Source: Actinomycetes bacterium (GTDB lineage: Bacteria > Actinomycetota > Actinomycetes > Nanopelagicales > Nanopelagicaceae). From it: DNA of 64,000 bases. Numbering within the stretch: the first letter of the stretch is position 1; each line of letters opens with the position of its first letter. Below are positions 27,593 to 36,782 of this stretch, one piece after another. Under the pieces are notes generated by a model, which saw only the letters and a program-made list of their open reading frames with translations, had not been told where the DNA came from and did not search any database. The stretch covers positions 1-64,000 of the forward strand of contig BJFZ01000001.1 in assembly GCA_014190175.1 (NCBI GenBank), given 5' to 3'. The translations under genes were made by a program, and so were the position numbers.

Positions 27593-27658
27593 CCCTATAT
27601 CCAATCACTTTTAGGAGATCTGCCTATTGATCTACCGGCTTTTCTATTTACAGATGGC

Positions 27659-27664
27659 TAGGCT
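27659..27664 (+). promoter_or_regulatory. -10 element of a leaderless promoter (sepH)
   Basis: TAGGCT lies 7 bases before the ATG at 27672, which helps choose that start over upstream alternatives at 27627 and 27654. Confidence 0.5.
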
Positions 27665-27671
27665 TACCCGC

Positions 27672-28451
27672 ATGGACAAAGAGCTGCGGATACTTTCCGA
27701 AGATGATGGGTGGATCACCCTCGCTGACGATAGTGGAAATCATTATCGCGCTCGCAAGCGGGAAAGTTCTTTACATCAACCACATTTAACTGCTGTTATA
27801 ACAGATTCGCCCTTAAGTATTAAAGAGATTCAAGCCAGACTTCGTGGTGGCGAAACCGCCGAAGAGTTAGCTGCGACAACCGGAACTCCAATTGAAAAAA
27901 TTGAGCGATTTGCTGGACCAATTATTCATGAACGTAATCACATCATCTCGCGGGCACTAGATACTGAGATTAAACGCAGTAGAAGTGGCGGAGTACTTGG
28001 TGATGTAGTTGTTGAACGTCTTGGTGCGCGGGGTGTTGATCCAAACAATCTTGATTGGAGCGCTTACCGCCGCGAAGATGGAGTTTGGACAGTTAATCTT
28101 TCTTACCCAACCCGTGATGGGCATGCCAGCGCAGAATGGGTTTTAGATTTAACGCGCGGAACTTTAGCTGCTGAAGATGATGGTGCTCGTTGGATTTCCG
28201 GAGATGATCGTGCTCCAGCCGAAAAAGTAAAAGCCCAACTTCCGGCTGATTTTGGAAGTGATCGGGCAGATTTTCAAACTCGCCCGGCACGTGAGGTACT
28301 TGAAAGCCGTGAGATTCGTGATGCTCCACGACTTTCAGTTATTCGCGAAGAGGTTGAACCTAATTCTGAAGCCAGTGCAGATGGCGTAAGCGGGCGTGCA
28401 AAAGTGCCAACGTGGGATGAGATTATGTTTGGAAAAAAGAGCGACGATTAA
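27672..28451 (+). CDS. sepH: Cell-division protein SepH (DUF3071)
   Basis: A 259-residue actinobacterial division protein that stimulates FtsZ assembly. The conserved N-terminal domain begins MDKELRILSEDDGWITLADD and contains the helix-turn-helix-like SIKEIQARLRGGETAEELAATTG and ERFAGPIIHERNHI; the C-terminal third is charged and probably disordered. ATG 27672 gives the N-terminus expected for the family. The stop shares TTAA with the next, convergent gene. Confidence 0.9.
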   Translation: MDKELRILSEDDGWITLADDSGNHYRARKRESSLHQPHLTAVITDSPLSIKEIQARLRGGETAEELAATTGTPIEKIERFAGPIIHERNHIISRALDTEIKRSRSGGVLGDVVVERLGARGVDPNNLDWSAYRREDGVWTVNLSYPTRDGHASAEWVLDLTRGTLAAEDDGARWISGDDRAPAEKVKAQLPADFGSDRADFQTRPAREVLESREIRDAPRLSVIREEVEPNSEASADGVSGRAKVPTWDEIMFGKKSDD

Positions 28452-29530
28452 TTTAAGTGGCTCAAAAAAGGAATTAAACGTTCTTCATCGCTGAGCGCTC
28501 CATGATGACCAACCATTGCAGATTCTTGAACTGCACGCGCTGGCTCGATCAGGGTCACATCTGAATTTGCGATTAAAATTAAATCGCCCATTCGATCTAG
28601 CGTATGTGATGAATTCACTTTCCCAAATAAATTCGTATCTACTGCTTCTTGCTTACTAATAACTTGTGCTAAATCGCCAAGTGCATCTTTCCATCGCGCC
28701 GAAGCACCGTTTATTGCATGCTGATGTAAATAAATATGTCTGGCCCGAGGTTCTCCCCCAAGTAATGCCACTTCATCACTGAAGTGATTCAAAATAACTG
28801 GCTGTTCGCTATTTACCATTCCATGATCGGCAGTAACCCACAATCTGGTTCCAGCCGGAAGATCTGAGATTAACTGCCCAACAAAATTATCAATTGCAGA
28901 TAATGCGGTTATCCATGAATCAGACCCAACTCCATCTTGATGGCCGGCTACATCCACCTCATTTGAATATAGGTAAACAAAAGCCGGTGCATCTTTTAAA
29001 GCATTTTGTAACTCATAACGCATTGCATCAAAATTATTGGCACCTCTAAAAGTGGCACCTCGTAAAACTGCTTCAGTAAATCCACTGCCTTCATAACGAG
29101 CAGCGGAAATATTTGAAACATTTATACCGGCTTGCATTGCACGTTCAAAGAGTGTTGGGGTTGGTTGCCAAGTGCGTGCATCAACTCGAGCATCCCATTT
29201 AAGAGCGTTTAATAATCGATTATCACTATAAGGAATTCGCACGGTGTAACCCAGCATTCCGTGCTCTCCTGGAAGTGATCCCAAACCAATGGAGGAAATA
29301 CTTGTTGCCGTCGTGGCCGGAAATGCTGTTTGCATTTGATGAGATGAATTCATGGCACTCAAATTTGGAGCGAAGTTGCGATATTTTTCTAAGGCTAATA
29401 AACCCAATCCATCGATTAAGTAAAGAATTTCACGAGCGCCATCAGATTTCGCAAGACCCAATGAGTTTTCAGTATTAAGACCCAATGTATTAAAGATCGA
29501 GGGGGTGATCTGCCACAAAGATTTATTCAT
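28448..29530 (-). CDS. Alkaline-phosphatase-fold nucleotide pyrophosphatase/phosphodiesterase
   Basis: A 360-residue cytoplasmic enzyme of the type I phosphodiesterase/nucleotide pyrophosphatase family. The metal and nucleophile region is LYLIDGLGLLAL and TAFPATTATSISSIGLG with Thr as nucleophile, and further ligands are in VDVAGHQDGVGS and VTADHGMV. No signal peptide is present. The substrate is unknown. ATG 29530 has TAAAGT 7 bases upstream (leaderless); the alternative GTG 29539 is inside that promoter. Homologues are usually near sepH/parC in actinobacteria. Confidence 0.85.
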   Translation of the reverse strand: MNKSLWQITPSIFNTLGLNTENSLGLAKSDGAREILYLIDGLGLLALEKYRNFAPNLSAMNSSHQMQTAFPATTATSISSIGLGSLPGEHGMLGYTVRIPYSDNRLLNALKWDARVDARTWQPTPTLFERAMQAGINVSNISAARYEGSGFTEAVLRGATFRGANNFDAMRYELQNALKDAPAFVYLYSNEVDVAGHQDGVGSDSWITALSAIDNFVGQLISDLPAGTRLWVTADHGMVNSEQPVILNHFSDEVALLGGEPRARHIYLHQHAINGASARWKDALGDLAQVISKQEAVDTNLFGKVNSSHTLDRMGDLILIANSDVTLIEPARAVQESAMVGHHGALSDEERLIPFLSHLN

Positions 29531-29537
29531 TAGATTC

Positions 29538-29543
29538 ACTTTA
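29538..29543 (-). promoter_or_regulatory. -10 element of a leaderless promoter (phosphodiesterase)
   Basis: TAAAGT lies 7 bases before the ATG at 29530. Confidence 0.45.
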
Positions 29544-29612
29544 CAACAATCGATAAGAATTCCCTTCTTGCGCGTGGCAAGCGCGTAAAAGCCAGGTATT
29601 CAAGAGAGAATT

Positions 29613-31142
29613 GTGTTCATGCCTCCTGCAAAAACCAAGAGCTCTAGAGCCAGTAAACCCAGACAACCAACCCTTCCACCCGGGCCAGGCAAGATCGTTG
29701 ATATTGATGTCTTTAGTGAGATGTCAGAATCCTTTTTGGAGTACGCCTACTCAGTCATCTATGCACGTGCCCTTCCTGATGCCCGCGACGGTTTGAAACC
29801 AGTACACCGCCGGATCTTGCACCAGATGTCTGAGATGGGACTACGGCCAGATCGTGGGCATGTAAAGAGCGCTCGTGTTGTTGGCGAAGTAATGGGAAAG
29901 TTGCACCCGCACGGAGATACCGCAATTTATGACGCATTAGTGCGAATGGCCCAACCATTTTCAATGCGTTTAACAATGATTGATGGTCACGGAAATTTTG
30001 GATCACTTGATGCCGGTCCTGCTGCGATGCGTTACACCGAAGCTCGTCTTGGTGCGGCAGCGATGGCCATGGTTGGCGAAAGTGATGAAGATACCGTTGA
30101 TTTTTCGGGCAACTATGACGGACAGATTCAAGAGCCACGAGTACTTCCATCGGCGTTGCCAAACTTACTAATTAATGGCGCAACTGGAATCGCTGTTGGC
30201 ATGGCCACCAATATGGCACCGCACAATGTCGGTGAAATGGTCGCTGCCACATGTGCATTGATTGAAAACCCAAATGCAACTTTGAAATCTTTAATGAAGT
30301 TAGCGCCAGGTCCTGATTTTCCAACCGGTGGGCAAATCGTTGAACAAGAAGGAATCTTAGAAGCGTATGAAACTGGACGGGGCTCTTTCAAAATTCGAGC
30401 AACTGTAACGATGGAAAAAGTTAGTGCCCGCCGACAAGGAATTGTTGTTACTGAATTGCCATATAACACCGGGCCGGAAAAAGTAGTTGAGAAGATCGCT
30501 GATTTAGTTAAGGCGAAGAAGATTCACGGCATCTCAGACATTATTGATCTATCTGATGGTCAACATGGAACCCGGATCGTCATCGAAGCTAAAACTGGAT
30601 ATGACACCCAAGATATCTTGAATGATCTTTACCGATTGACCCCAATGGAAGAAACTTTTTCAATAAATGCTGTTGCCTTGGTAAATGGTCAACCAAAAAC
30701 CTTATCTTTAAAGGAGTTATTACAGGTTTATATTGATCATCGAATTAGCGTGGTAACCCGTAGATCAAAGTACCGCCGCTTAAAAGCCACCGACAGATTA
30801 CATATTGTTGAAGGTTTACTGCGGGCGATTATTGATATCGACAAAATCATCAAGTTGATTCGCGAAAGTGATGATGCTGATGCTGCCAGAAAGAAGTTGA
30901 TCGCTACTTACAAACTATCCGAGATTCAAGCAAATTTTATTTTAGATATGCCATTACGGCGCCTAACTAAATTTTCACGGATTGAACTTGAGGGCGAAGA
31001 GAAAGATTTGAAGGGCATTATTTCCGCATTAAACAAGTTACTAAAAGATCCAGAAGCGGTTCGCAACGCAGTTGCCGATGAATTAAAAGCCCAGGCAAAA
31101 ATCTTTGCAACTCCACGAAAAACCAGATTAGGCCTTAAGTAA
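29613..31142 (+). CDS. parC: DNA topoisomerase IV subunit A lacking the C-terminal domain
   Basis: A 509-residue type IIA topoisomerase A subunit (507 from ATG 29619). The breakage-reunion core is complete: [23 protein letters not shown], quinolone region [10 protein letters not shown] (Thr at the Ser83 position of E. coli GyrA, Asp at 87), the active Tyr in AMRYTEARL (Tyr141), and the coiled-coil gate ending near residue 490. The C-terminal beta-pinwheel of about 300 residues is absent and the gene simply stops, overlapping the convergent MFS gene by 15 bases. The first 26 residues are basic. Assignment to ParC rather than GyrA rests on the sigA-parE neighbourhood as in Streptomyces. Confidence 0.87.
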   Translation: MFMPPAKTKSSRASKPRQPTLPPGPGKIVDIDVFSEMSESFLEYAYSVIYARALPDARDGLKPVHRRILHQMSEMGLRPDRGHVKSARVVGEVMGKLHPHGDTAIYDALVRMAQPFSMRLTMIDGHGNFGSLDAGPAAMRYTEARLGAAAMAMVGESDEDTVDFSGNYDGQIQEPRVLPSALPNLLINGATGIAVGMATNMAPHNVGEMVAATCALIENPNATLKSLMKLAPGPDFPTGGQIVEQEGILEAYETGRGSFKIRATVTMEKVSARRQGIVVTELPYNTGPEKVVEKIADLVKAKKIHGISDIIDLSDGQHGTRIVIEAKTGYDTQDILNDLYRLTPMEETFSINAVALVNGQPKTLSLKELLQVYIDHRISVVTRRSKYRRLKATDRLHIVEGLLRAIIDIDKIIKLIRESDDADAARKKLIATYKLSEIQANFILDMPLRRLTKFSRIELEGEEKDLKGIISALNKLLKDPEAVRNAVADELKAQAKIFATPRKTRLGLK

Positions 31143-32378
31143 GCGAAGCCGTCCGACCGCTTTAAAAAGTAGAAAAGCAACTGGCAAAGTTACTAATGCG
31201 CACAGCCATCCGTAACTTGAAAAAGCAATAATCAAACCAGCAATCGCTCCGCCAAGAGCGCCACCCCCATTCATCAATAAATCAGATAGACCTTGCGAGG
31301 CGGCTTTGCCCTCTAACGGAACAGATTCGGCCAACAGGGTGGAGCCGGCGATCATGGTCATCGACCATCCCAAGCCAAGTAAAAATAAGCCAACTCCTAA
31401 TTGAAAAACTGCATCTGCATACGCCAGACCTGAGACAAGTGCTGCCAAAAGTAAAATCAGCGAACCAAAAATTATGGTTTTCTCGCGTCCGATTTGATCA
31501 GTTAATTTTCCAATCAATGGCGAAAAGGCAAACATTCCAAGCACATGCACACTGATTACTAATCCGATCAATCGCAATGCCACATCAACATGGCCCATAT
31601 GTACCGGAGTCATCACCATGATCGTCACCATTGCGATATGGCCGATTACAACAGAAGTTAAACCAAGTAAAGCTTTGGGTTCTGATCTAACGATTTTAAA
31701 AGCCACTCGAGTTTTCACCGCTTTTTGGTCAGTATCTATATTCGCCTCAGTTCGAGCAAGCAAGTACGGATCTGGTTTTAAAAAAATCAAGATTAAAGTT
31801 GCGGCGAGAATCAAAGTAACTACCGCTATCAGGTACGGCCCAACAAGTCTGGGAAAGCCAAGTGATTCGGCTAGCACTCCAGCGGGTTCCATTAAATTCG
31901 GCCCTAATACTGAACCAACTGTTGATGCCCAAACTACAAAGGAGAGATCTCTGGCCCGATTTTCAGCAGTTGCTAAATCAATTGCGCCGAATCTGGCTTG
32001 ATACCCAGCCGCAGATGCGCCACCAATCATCGCAGCACCAAGCAAAATCATAAAAAATAAATTATTTATTCCGCCAATCAATGCGCAAGTTGCCCCTAAA
32101 GCACCTACTAAATATCCGGTGCTTAACGCTCTACGCCTGCCTCCAATTGCGGTCCATTTGGCTAATGGCAATGCTAAAAGTGCCGCACCAACAACAGTTG
32201 CTGTTTGTACTAAACCAGCAAGTGCATCTGAGCCAGTTATTTCGACAACTAATAGTGAACCAGCAGCAAAAGTTCCAGTAACCCCTAAACCTGAGAGAGT
32301 TTGTGCGCCTGAGAGGATCCGTAAACTTTTCTTTTGGATTACCGCAATCTCTGTTTGTCCTAAGTGATTGCTGGTCAT
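31128..32378 (-). CDS. Major facilitator superfamily transporter
   Basis: A 416-residue membrane protein with twelve predicted helices. A typical loop 2-3 pattern ([23 protein letters not shown]) and the loop 8-9 equivalent ([18 protein letters not shown]) identify MFS proteins, probably drug or metabolite exporters. Substrate unknown. It is 2 bases downstream of parE and so probably cotranscribed with it; homologous MFS genes sit between parC and parE in other actinobacteria. Confidence 0.87.
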   Translation of the reverse strand: MTSNHLGQTEIAVIQKKSLRILSGAQTLSGLGVTGTFAAGSLLVVEITGSDALAGLVQTATVVGAALLALPLAKWTAIGGRRRALSTGYLVGALGATCALIGGINNLFFMILLGAAMIGGASAAGYQARFGAIDLATAENRARDLSFVVWASTVGSVLGPNLMEPAGVLAESLGFPRLVGPYLIAVVTLILAATLILIFLKPDPYLLARTEANIDTDQKAVKTRVAFKIVRSEPKALLGLTSVVIGHIAMVTIMVMTPVHMGHVDVALRLIGLVISVHVLGMFAFSPLIGKLTDQIGREKTIIFGSLILLLAALVSGLAYADAVFQLGVGLFLLGLGWSMTMIAGSTLLAESVPLEGKAASQGLSDLLMNGGGALGGAIAGLIIAFSSYGWLCALVTLPVAFLLFKAVGRLRLLKA

Positions 32379-32380
32379 CT

Positions 32381-34507
32381 TTACACGTCGATACGTTCTA
32401 AATCAATCTGATTAGTGCCGATAAAATCTCTGCGGGGAGCAACTTCATTGCCCATTAATAATTCAAAAATCTCTTCAGCTCTTGCGGCATCTTTAATCGT
32501 GATTCGGCGAAGGGTGCGTTTAGTTGGATCCATTGTGGTTTCGCGCAATTGATCAGCATCCATTTCACCTAAACCTTTGTAACGTTGAATTGGTTCGCGC
32601 CAACGTTTTCCATCTTTTTCTAAACTCTTTAGGTGTTTTCGCATCTCATCATCTGAGTAGGTGTATTGGAAATCTCCCCGCTTGGCGCCAACCATCTCGA
32701 TTCGGTGCAATGGAGGAACTGCTGCGAATACCCGACCATCATCGATCAGTGGGCGCATATAACGAAAGAGTAGAGTAAGTAATAAACAGCGGATATGTGC
32801 GCCGTCGACATCAGCATCAGACATCAAAATGATTCGGCCATAACGAGCTTGATCTAATTCAAAGGATCGGCCAGAACCGGCTCCGATTACTTGAATGATT
32901 GATGCGCATTCAGAATTATCAAGCATCGCTGACAGTGAGGCTTTTTGAACATTTAAAATCTTGCCGCGGATTGGTAACAAAGCTTGGAACTCAGAGTTAC
33001 GTGCTGATTTTGCGGTACCGAGTGCTGAGTCGCCCTCAACGATAAATAGTTCAGTATGTTCAACTTCATCGGAACGACAATCTGAGAGTTTGGCTGGAAG
33101 TGAAGATGATTCCAGAGCGTTTTTGCGACGTTGCACATCTTTATGTGCACGTACTGAAACGCGAGTTTTAGCGGCCCCGGCAACTTTTTCTAAAATCAAA
33201 CGAGACTGTACTTTGCTGCCACGGGCAGAGAAATACCGGGTAAGTTCTTTTGAAATAACCGCAGCCACAATTTTGGTTGCAGCGGCAGTTCCTAAAATCT
33301 CTTTAGTCTGACCTTCAAATTGTGGTTCAGACATTCGTACTGTCACGACAGAGGTAAGACCTTCGAGCACATCATCTTTGATTACATCTGGATCACTTGC
33401 CTTAGTAATTCGGGAAGATTTCAAAGTTTCATTAAATACTTTTGTAATTGAACGCTCAAAGCCAGCCATATGAGTGCCCCCTTTTGGAGTTGCGATCACA
33501 TTTACAAAGGAACGGTTTGTCGAGTCGTACTCTTCCCCCCAACGCAACGCAATATCGACCTCCATGTCCCGCTCGACTTCAGTCGGAACCAAATGTCCGG
33601 CACCATCTAATACCGGAACAGTTTCAACATAATGTCCCCCGCCTTTAATTCGAATTACATCGTTGATGGCTTTATCAGGCATCAAATAAGTGCAGTACTC
33701 AGATATTCCGCCGGTGAAATGAAATTTCTCTGTTGTTTGCACAAGAGTGCGGTGATCATGAACAGTGATAGTTAATCCAGGAACTAAGAAAGCAGTTTGC
33801 CGGGCACGTGCATGAATATCGGTGATGTCGTAATCGGCTTCTTTCAAAAAGATTTGCGGATCAGACCAATATTTAATTCGGGTACCGGTTCCTTTTTTAG
33901 CAGCTTTCCCACCTTTGCGTAAGCCAGATTTTTTACTGAACTTTGCATCTGGTTTTGCGCCATCAAAATTTCCAGGTGCTCCACGTTGGAATGAAATTAA
34001 ATGCAGTGATCCCCCGCGCGAAACTTCAACATCCATTCGAATCGCAAGTGCATTTACAACTGATGCGCCAACTCCATGCAAACCACCAGATGCTCCGTAA
34101 GATCCGCCACCAAATTTTCCACCGGCATGTAAACGGGTCATCACAACCTCAACGCCGCTCAATCCAGTCTTTGGCTCGGTATCTACTGGGATGCCGCGAC
34201 CATCGTCACGAACCTCAATTGAGCCATCTGAGTCCAAAGTGACTTCAACGTTGTGACAATGACCAGCCAGCGCCTCATCCACGCAATTATCGATAATCTC
34301 CCACAAGCAGTGCATTAGGCCGCGCGAATCGGTGGAACCTATATACATTCCAGGCCGCTTACGGACCGCGTCTAGCCCCTCTAGGACTGCTAAGGATTTA
34401 GCGTCGTAAACATTCTGATCTGCAGATTTAGCACCCTTTGCCGGACCCTTAGCTGGCTTCTGGGCCGTCTTAGCGCTCTTGCTTGGGGCTTTTACGGCTG
34501 GGCTCAT
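32381..34507 (-). CDS. parE: DNA topoisomerase IV subunit B
   Basis: A 708-residue ATPase subunit. The first 30 residues are a Lys/Ala/Pro-rich tail; then come the GHKL ATPase domain (EIIDNCVDEALAGHC, RDDGRGIPV, GGLHGVGASVVNAL), the transducer, the TOPRIM domain (IVEGDSALGTAKSARN, MSDADVDGAHIRCLLLTL) and a C-terminal region. EGDSALG and the sigA/parC context favour ParE over GyrB. The ATG at 34507 is used; TTG 34513 lies in the promoter. TACCCT stands 8 bases before the ATG. Confidence 0.9.
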   Translation of the reverse strand: MSPAVKAPSKSAKTAQKPAKGPAKGAKSADQNVYDAKSLAVLEGLDAVRKRPGMYIGSTDSRGLMHCLWEIIDNCVDEALAGHCHNVEVTLDSDGSIEVRDDGRGIPVDTEPKTGLSGVEVVMTRLHAGGKFGGGSYGASGGLHGVGASVVNALAIRMDVEVSRGGSLHLISFQRGAPGNFDGAKPDAKFSKKSGLRKGGKAAKKGTGTRIKYWSDPQIFLKEADYDITDIHARARQTAFLVPGLTITVHDHRTLVQTTEKFHFTGGISEYCTYLMPDKAINDVIRIKGGGHYVETVPVLDGAGHLVPTEVERDMEVDIALRWGEEYDSTNRSFVNVIATPKGGTHMAGFERSITKVFNETLKSSRITKASDPDVIKDDVLEGLTSVVTVRMSEPQFEGQTKEILGTAAATKIVAAVISKELTRYFSARGSKVQSRLILEKVAGAAKTRVSVRAHKDVQRRKNALESSSLPAKLSDCRSDEVEHTELFIVEGDSALGTAKSARNSEFQALLPIRGKILNVQKASLSAMLDNSECASIIQVIGAGSGRSFELDQARYGRIILMSDADVDGAHIRCLLLTLLFRYMRPLIDDGRVFAAVPPLHRIEMVGAKRGDFQYTYSDDEMRKHLKSLEKDGKRWREPIQRYKGLGEMDADQLRETTMDPTKRTLRRITIKDAARAEEIFELLMGNEVAPRRDFIGTNQIDLERIDV

Positions 34508-34532
34508 GATCAATAAGGGTACTTGGTGAAGG

Positions 34533-34547
34533 TGCGAAATCTTCGCA
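34533..34547. promoter_or_regulatory. Small inverted repeat upstream of parE
   Basis: TGCGAA (34533-34538) and TTCGCA (34542-34547) form a perfect dyad with a 3-base centre, 26-40 bases upstream of the parE ATG and just before its likely -10. It may be an operator or simply chance. Confidence 0.3.
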
Positions 34548-34691
34548 AGTGAGCCCTTAACTTGAAATGATCTATATCTCTAATAAATTTCCGACACGAA
34601 ACTCACAGCATTTTAACCTGCGGGGAATAAGTTCGGCATGGAATGATGTTCCACTAGTAGTAACCAACAAGGGCAGATTGAAGGGATGGCG

Positions 34692-34910
34692 ATGAATCAG
34701 ATGAAGACTCTTGAACAAGCACCGCTAACCGCACAAGATCGTTGCGATCGTTGTGGCGCCCAAGCATATGTTCGCGCAGTACTTGCAAGTGGGAGCGATT
34801 TAATTTTCTGTTCGCACCACCACCGTGAATTTGCCGTCGGCTTAAAAGCTGCCTCTATCGCCATTCACGACCAGAGCGATCGCATTACCTCAAGCGCAAA
34901 CGAGCGTTAA
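34692..34910 (+). CDS. DUF7455 family small zinc-binding protein
   Basis: A 72-residue protein (74 from the alternative ATG at 34686) of a family found next to the primary sigma factor gene in actinobacteria. The conserved core is LTAQDRCDRCGAQAYVRAVL, then FCSHHHREF, giving a CxxC plus CxHHH zinc-binding pattern. Function is unknown. AAGGG stands 6 bases before ATG 34692, which is why that start is preferred. The upstream 180 bases contain a 15-base TGGAA-N5-TTCCA dyad but no promoter I can fix. Confidence 0.82.
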   Translation: MNQMKTLEQAPLTAQDRCDRCGAQAYVRAVLASGSDLIFCSHHHREFAVGLKAASIAIHDQSDRITSSANER

Positions 34911-34932
34911 TCTTCAATAAGCTTTAACTTAT

Positions 34933-35139
34933 TTAACTAAGCGGTGGTGCTTCAAAGCCAGCGGCTTTGTGAGCGCCATCGCAAAACGGTTTATTTGCAG
35001 AGTGCCCACAGCGACAAAGTGAAAATCCATTCTCGCTTTTAATGACATTTCCATCTGCATCAAGAAAATCAACATCACCGGTAACCCGGATAGAACCATT
35101 CGCTTTTACCTGCATAGTTACTTTTGGATTTTCGCTCAT
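34933..35139 (-). CDS. CDGSH iron-sulfur domain protein
   Basis: A 68-residue protein with one CDGSH domain. The 2Fe-2S ligands are in CRCGHSANKPFCDGAH (three Cys and one His). Such proteins are small electron-transfer or redox-sensing proteins. ATG 35139 is chosen because AAAGGAG precedes it; the longer frame extends into sigA and is not credible. It lies 19 bases downstream of sigA on the same strand and is probably cotranscribed. Confidence 0.88.
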   Translation of the reverse strand: MSENPKVTMQVKANGSIRVTGDVDFLDADGNVIKSENGFSLCRCGHSANKPFCDGAHKAAGFEAPPLS

Positions 35140-35158
35140 TTTAAAGGCTCCTTTATCT

Positions 35159-36613
35159 TTAATCGAGGTAGTCGCGCAGTACCTGAGACCGCGACGGGTG
35201 GCGTAATTTGGACATAGTTTTGGACTCAATTTGGCGAATACGTTCGCGCGTTACTCCGTAAACCTTGCCGATTTCATCCAATGTTTTTGGTTGTCCATCA
35301 GTTAAACCAAAACGCATTGCAACTACTCCGGCTTCGCGTTCTGACAATGTATCTAGAACCGAATGTAATTGCTCTTGAAGTAAAGTAAATGAAACTGCAT
35401 CCGCTGGAACAACTGCTTCAGAATCTTCAATCAAATCACCAAACTCTGAATCTCCTTCTTCACCAAGTGGTGTGTGAAGTGAGATTGGTTCGCGGCCATA
35501 TTTTTGTACTTCAACAACTTTTTCTGGAGTCATATCTAACTCTTTAGCCAGCTCTTCAGGCGTTGGTTCGCGACCTAAATCTTGCAACATCTGTCGTTGC
35601 ACGCGAGCAAGTTTGTTAATGACTTCAACCATGTGTACTGGAATACGAATGGTGCGGGCCTGGTCTGCCATTGCGCGAGTAATCGCCTGACGAATCCACC
35701 AAGTTGCGTAAGTCGAGAATTTGTAACCCTTGGTGTAATCGAATTTTTCAACTGCCCGGATCAAACCTAAGTTGCCTTCTTGAATCAGGTCAAGAAAGAG
35801 CATTCCGCGGCCGGTATAGCGCTTTGCCAGGGACACAACCAGACGTAAGTTGGCCTCGAGGAGGTGATTTTTTGCCCGGCGGCCGATCGCAATAATTTCA
35901 TCCATCTCACGCTTTAACTTCTTATCAAATTTGGTCCCAGCAGCGATCATCTCTTCGGCAAATAATCCCGCCTCAACTTTTTTGGCTAATTCGACCTCTT
36001 GTTCTGCGTTAAGAAGTGGGACTCGGCCGATCTGCTTGAGGTAGTCCTTAACTGGGTCTGCGGTAGCACCTGCAGTGACAACGGTTTGGGCTGGAAGGTC
36101 ATCCTCCTCAGATGCAGTGAGCGAGAACGCAGCACGGTCATCTTCAACGTCGACAGGCTTTTCTTTTCGCTCAGCATCAACAATATTTTCAACGCCTTCT
36201 AAATTATCGGTTACTAACTCTTTCTCAAGAGCCTCAATATCTTCTAACTCAACCTCTTCTAATTCAACATCTTCGCCATCAACAGTTACTTTGATTGGCT
36301 TACCTTTTGATGCCGCAGGTGTAGCAGTGCTTTTTGCTGAAGTAGGTGCGGTAGGTGCAGGACTTTTTCCAGTTTTTTTCGCGCTTTTTAATTCTGCCGC
36401 TAATGCTGCTTTGCGTTCTGCTAACTCTGCTAATTCGGCTTTAGTTAAAATCTTTGGGCGCACTTTTGGTGCAACTGATTTAATTGGCGCTTTTTTCGCT
36501 GGTGCCTTCGTAGCCTTTTTTGCTAGCACTTTCTTCGCACTCTTCTTCGCCACCGTTTTTACAACCACTTTTTTTGCTGGTGCGGCTTTTTTGGCAGGCT
36601 TAGAAGATGGCAC
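35159..36613 (-). CDS. sigA: Principal RNA polymerase sigma factor (SigA/HrdB)
   Basis: A 484-residue primary sigma-70. The N-terminal 110 residues are Lys/Ala/Pro-rich (region 1.1 is replaced by a histone-H1-like tail), then an acidic stretch, and the conserved regions 1.2 ([16 protein letters not shown]), 2 ([40 protein letters not shown], with the -10-recognising [10 protein letters not shown]), 3 and 4 ([20 protein letters not shown]). Start is GTG 36613 with AAGGA 6 bases upstream. It recognises the TANNNT elements seen through the window. Same chromosomal place as Rv2703. Confidence 0.95.
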   Translation of the reverse strand: MPSSKPAKKAAPAKKVVVKTVAKKSAKKVLAKKATKAPAKKAPIKSVAPKVRPKILTKAELAELAERKAALAAELKSAKKTGKSPAPTAPTSAKSTATPAASKGKPIKVTVDGEDVELEEVELEDIEALEKELVTDNLEGVENIVDAERKEKPVDVEDDRAAFSLTASEEDDLPAQTVVTAGATADPVKDYLKQIGRVPLLNAEQEVELAKKVEAGLFAEEMIAAGTKFDKKLKREMDEIIAIGRRAKNHLLEANLRLVVSLAKRYTGRGMLFLDLIQEGNLGLIRAVEKFDYTKGYKFSTYATWWIRQAITRAMADQARTIRIPVHMVEVINKLARVQRQMLQDLGREPTPEELAKELDMTPEKVVEVQKYGREPISLHTPLGEEGDSEFGDLIEDSEAVVPADAVSFTLLQEQLHSVLDTLSEREAGVVAMRFGLTDGQPKTLDEIGKVYGVTRERIRQIESKTMSKLRHPSRSQVLRDYLD

Positions 36614-36684
36614 TGAGCGTCCTTACTGATATTTTTCTAAACCCGCTGATCCAAGTGGACTGGGGTAAAAAACCTTATGGTGAC

Positions 36685-36725
36685 ATTATAATTTCTTTCA
36701 CCCCATCGGCGCACATTTTCACCCC
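36685..36725 (-). promoter_or_regulatory. sigA promoter with consensus -10 and phased direct repeats
   Basis: A consensus TATAAT lies at 36690-36685 on the minus strand, about 72 bases before the sigA GTG. GGGGTGAAA occurs twice on the same strand (36704-36696 and 36725-36717), 21 bases apart, that is two helical turns; the first sits in the -10/-35 spacer and the second upstream of it. A near copy in the opposite sense (GGGGTAAAA, 36662-36670) lies downstream of the -10. Confidence 0.5.
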
Positions 36726-36749
36726 AAAAGTGCACAGATTGAGTTCAAA

Positions 36750-36767
36750 TCTGGGTCAGATCCCAGA
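36750..36767 (-). terminator. Possible weak terminator stem after metX
   Basis: TCTGGG and CCCAGA form a 6-base stem with a 6-base loop, 15 bases downstream of the metX stop and followed by only TTTG on the minus strand. Short and without a true T-run, so weak at best. Confidence 0.25.
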
Positions 36768-36782
36768 ATCTGAGAACTGTTG

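Noticed and set aside
31128..31200. Possible frameshifted C-terminal domain of parC
   Set aside because: The DNA after the stop codes, on the other strand, for the complete C-terminus of the MFS protein; no pinwheel repeat is seen in any frame.
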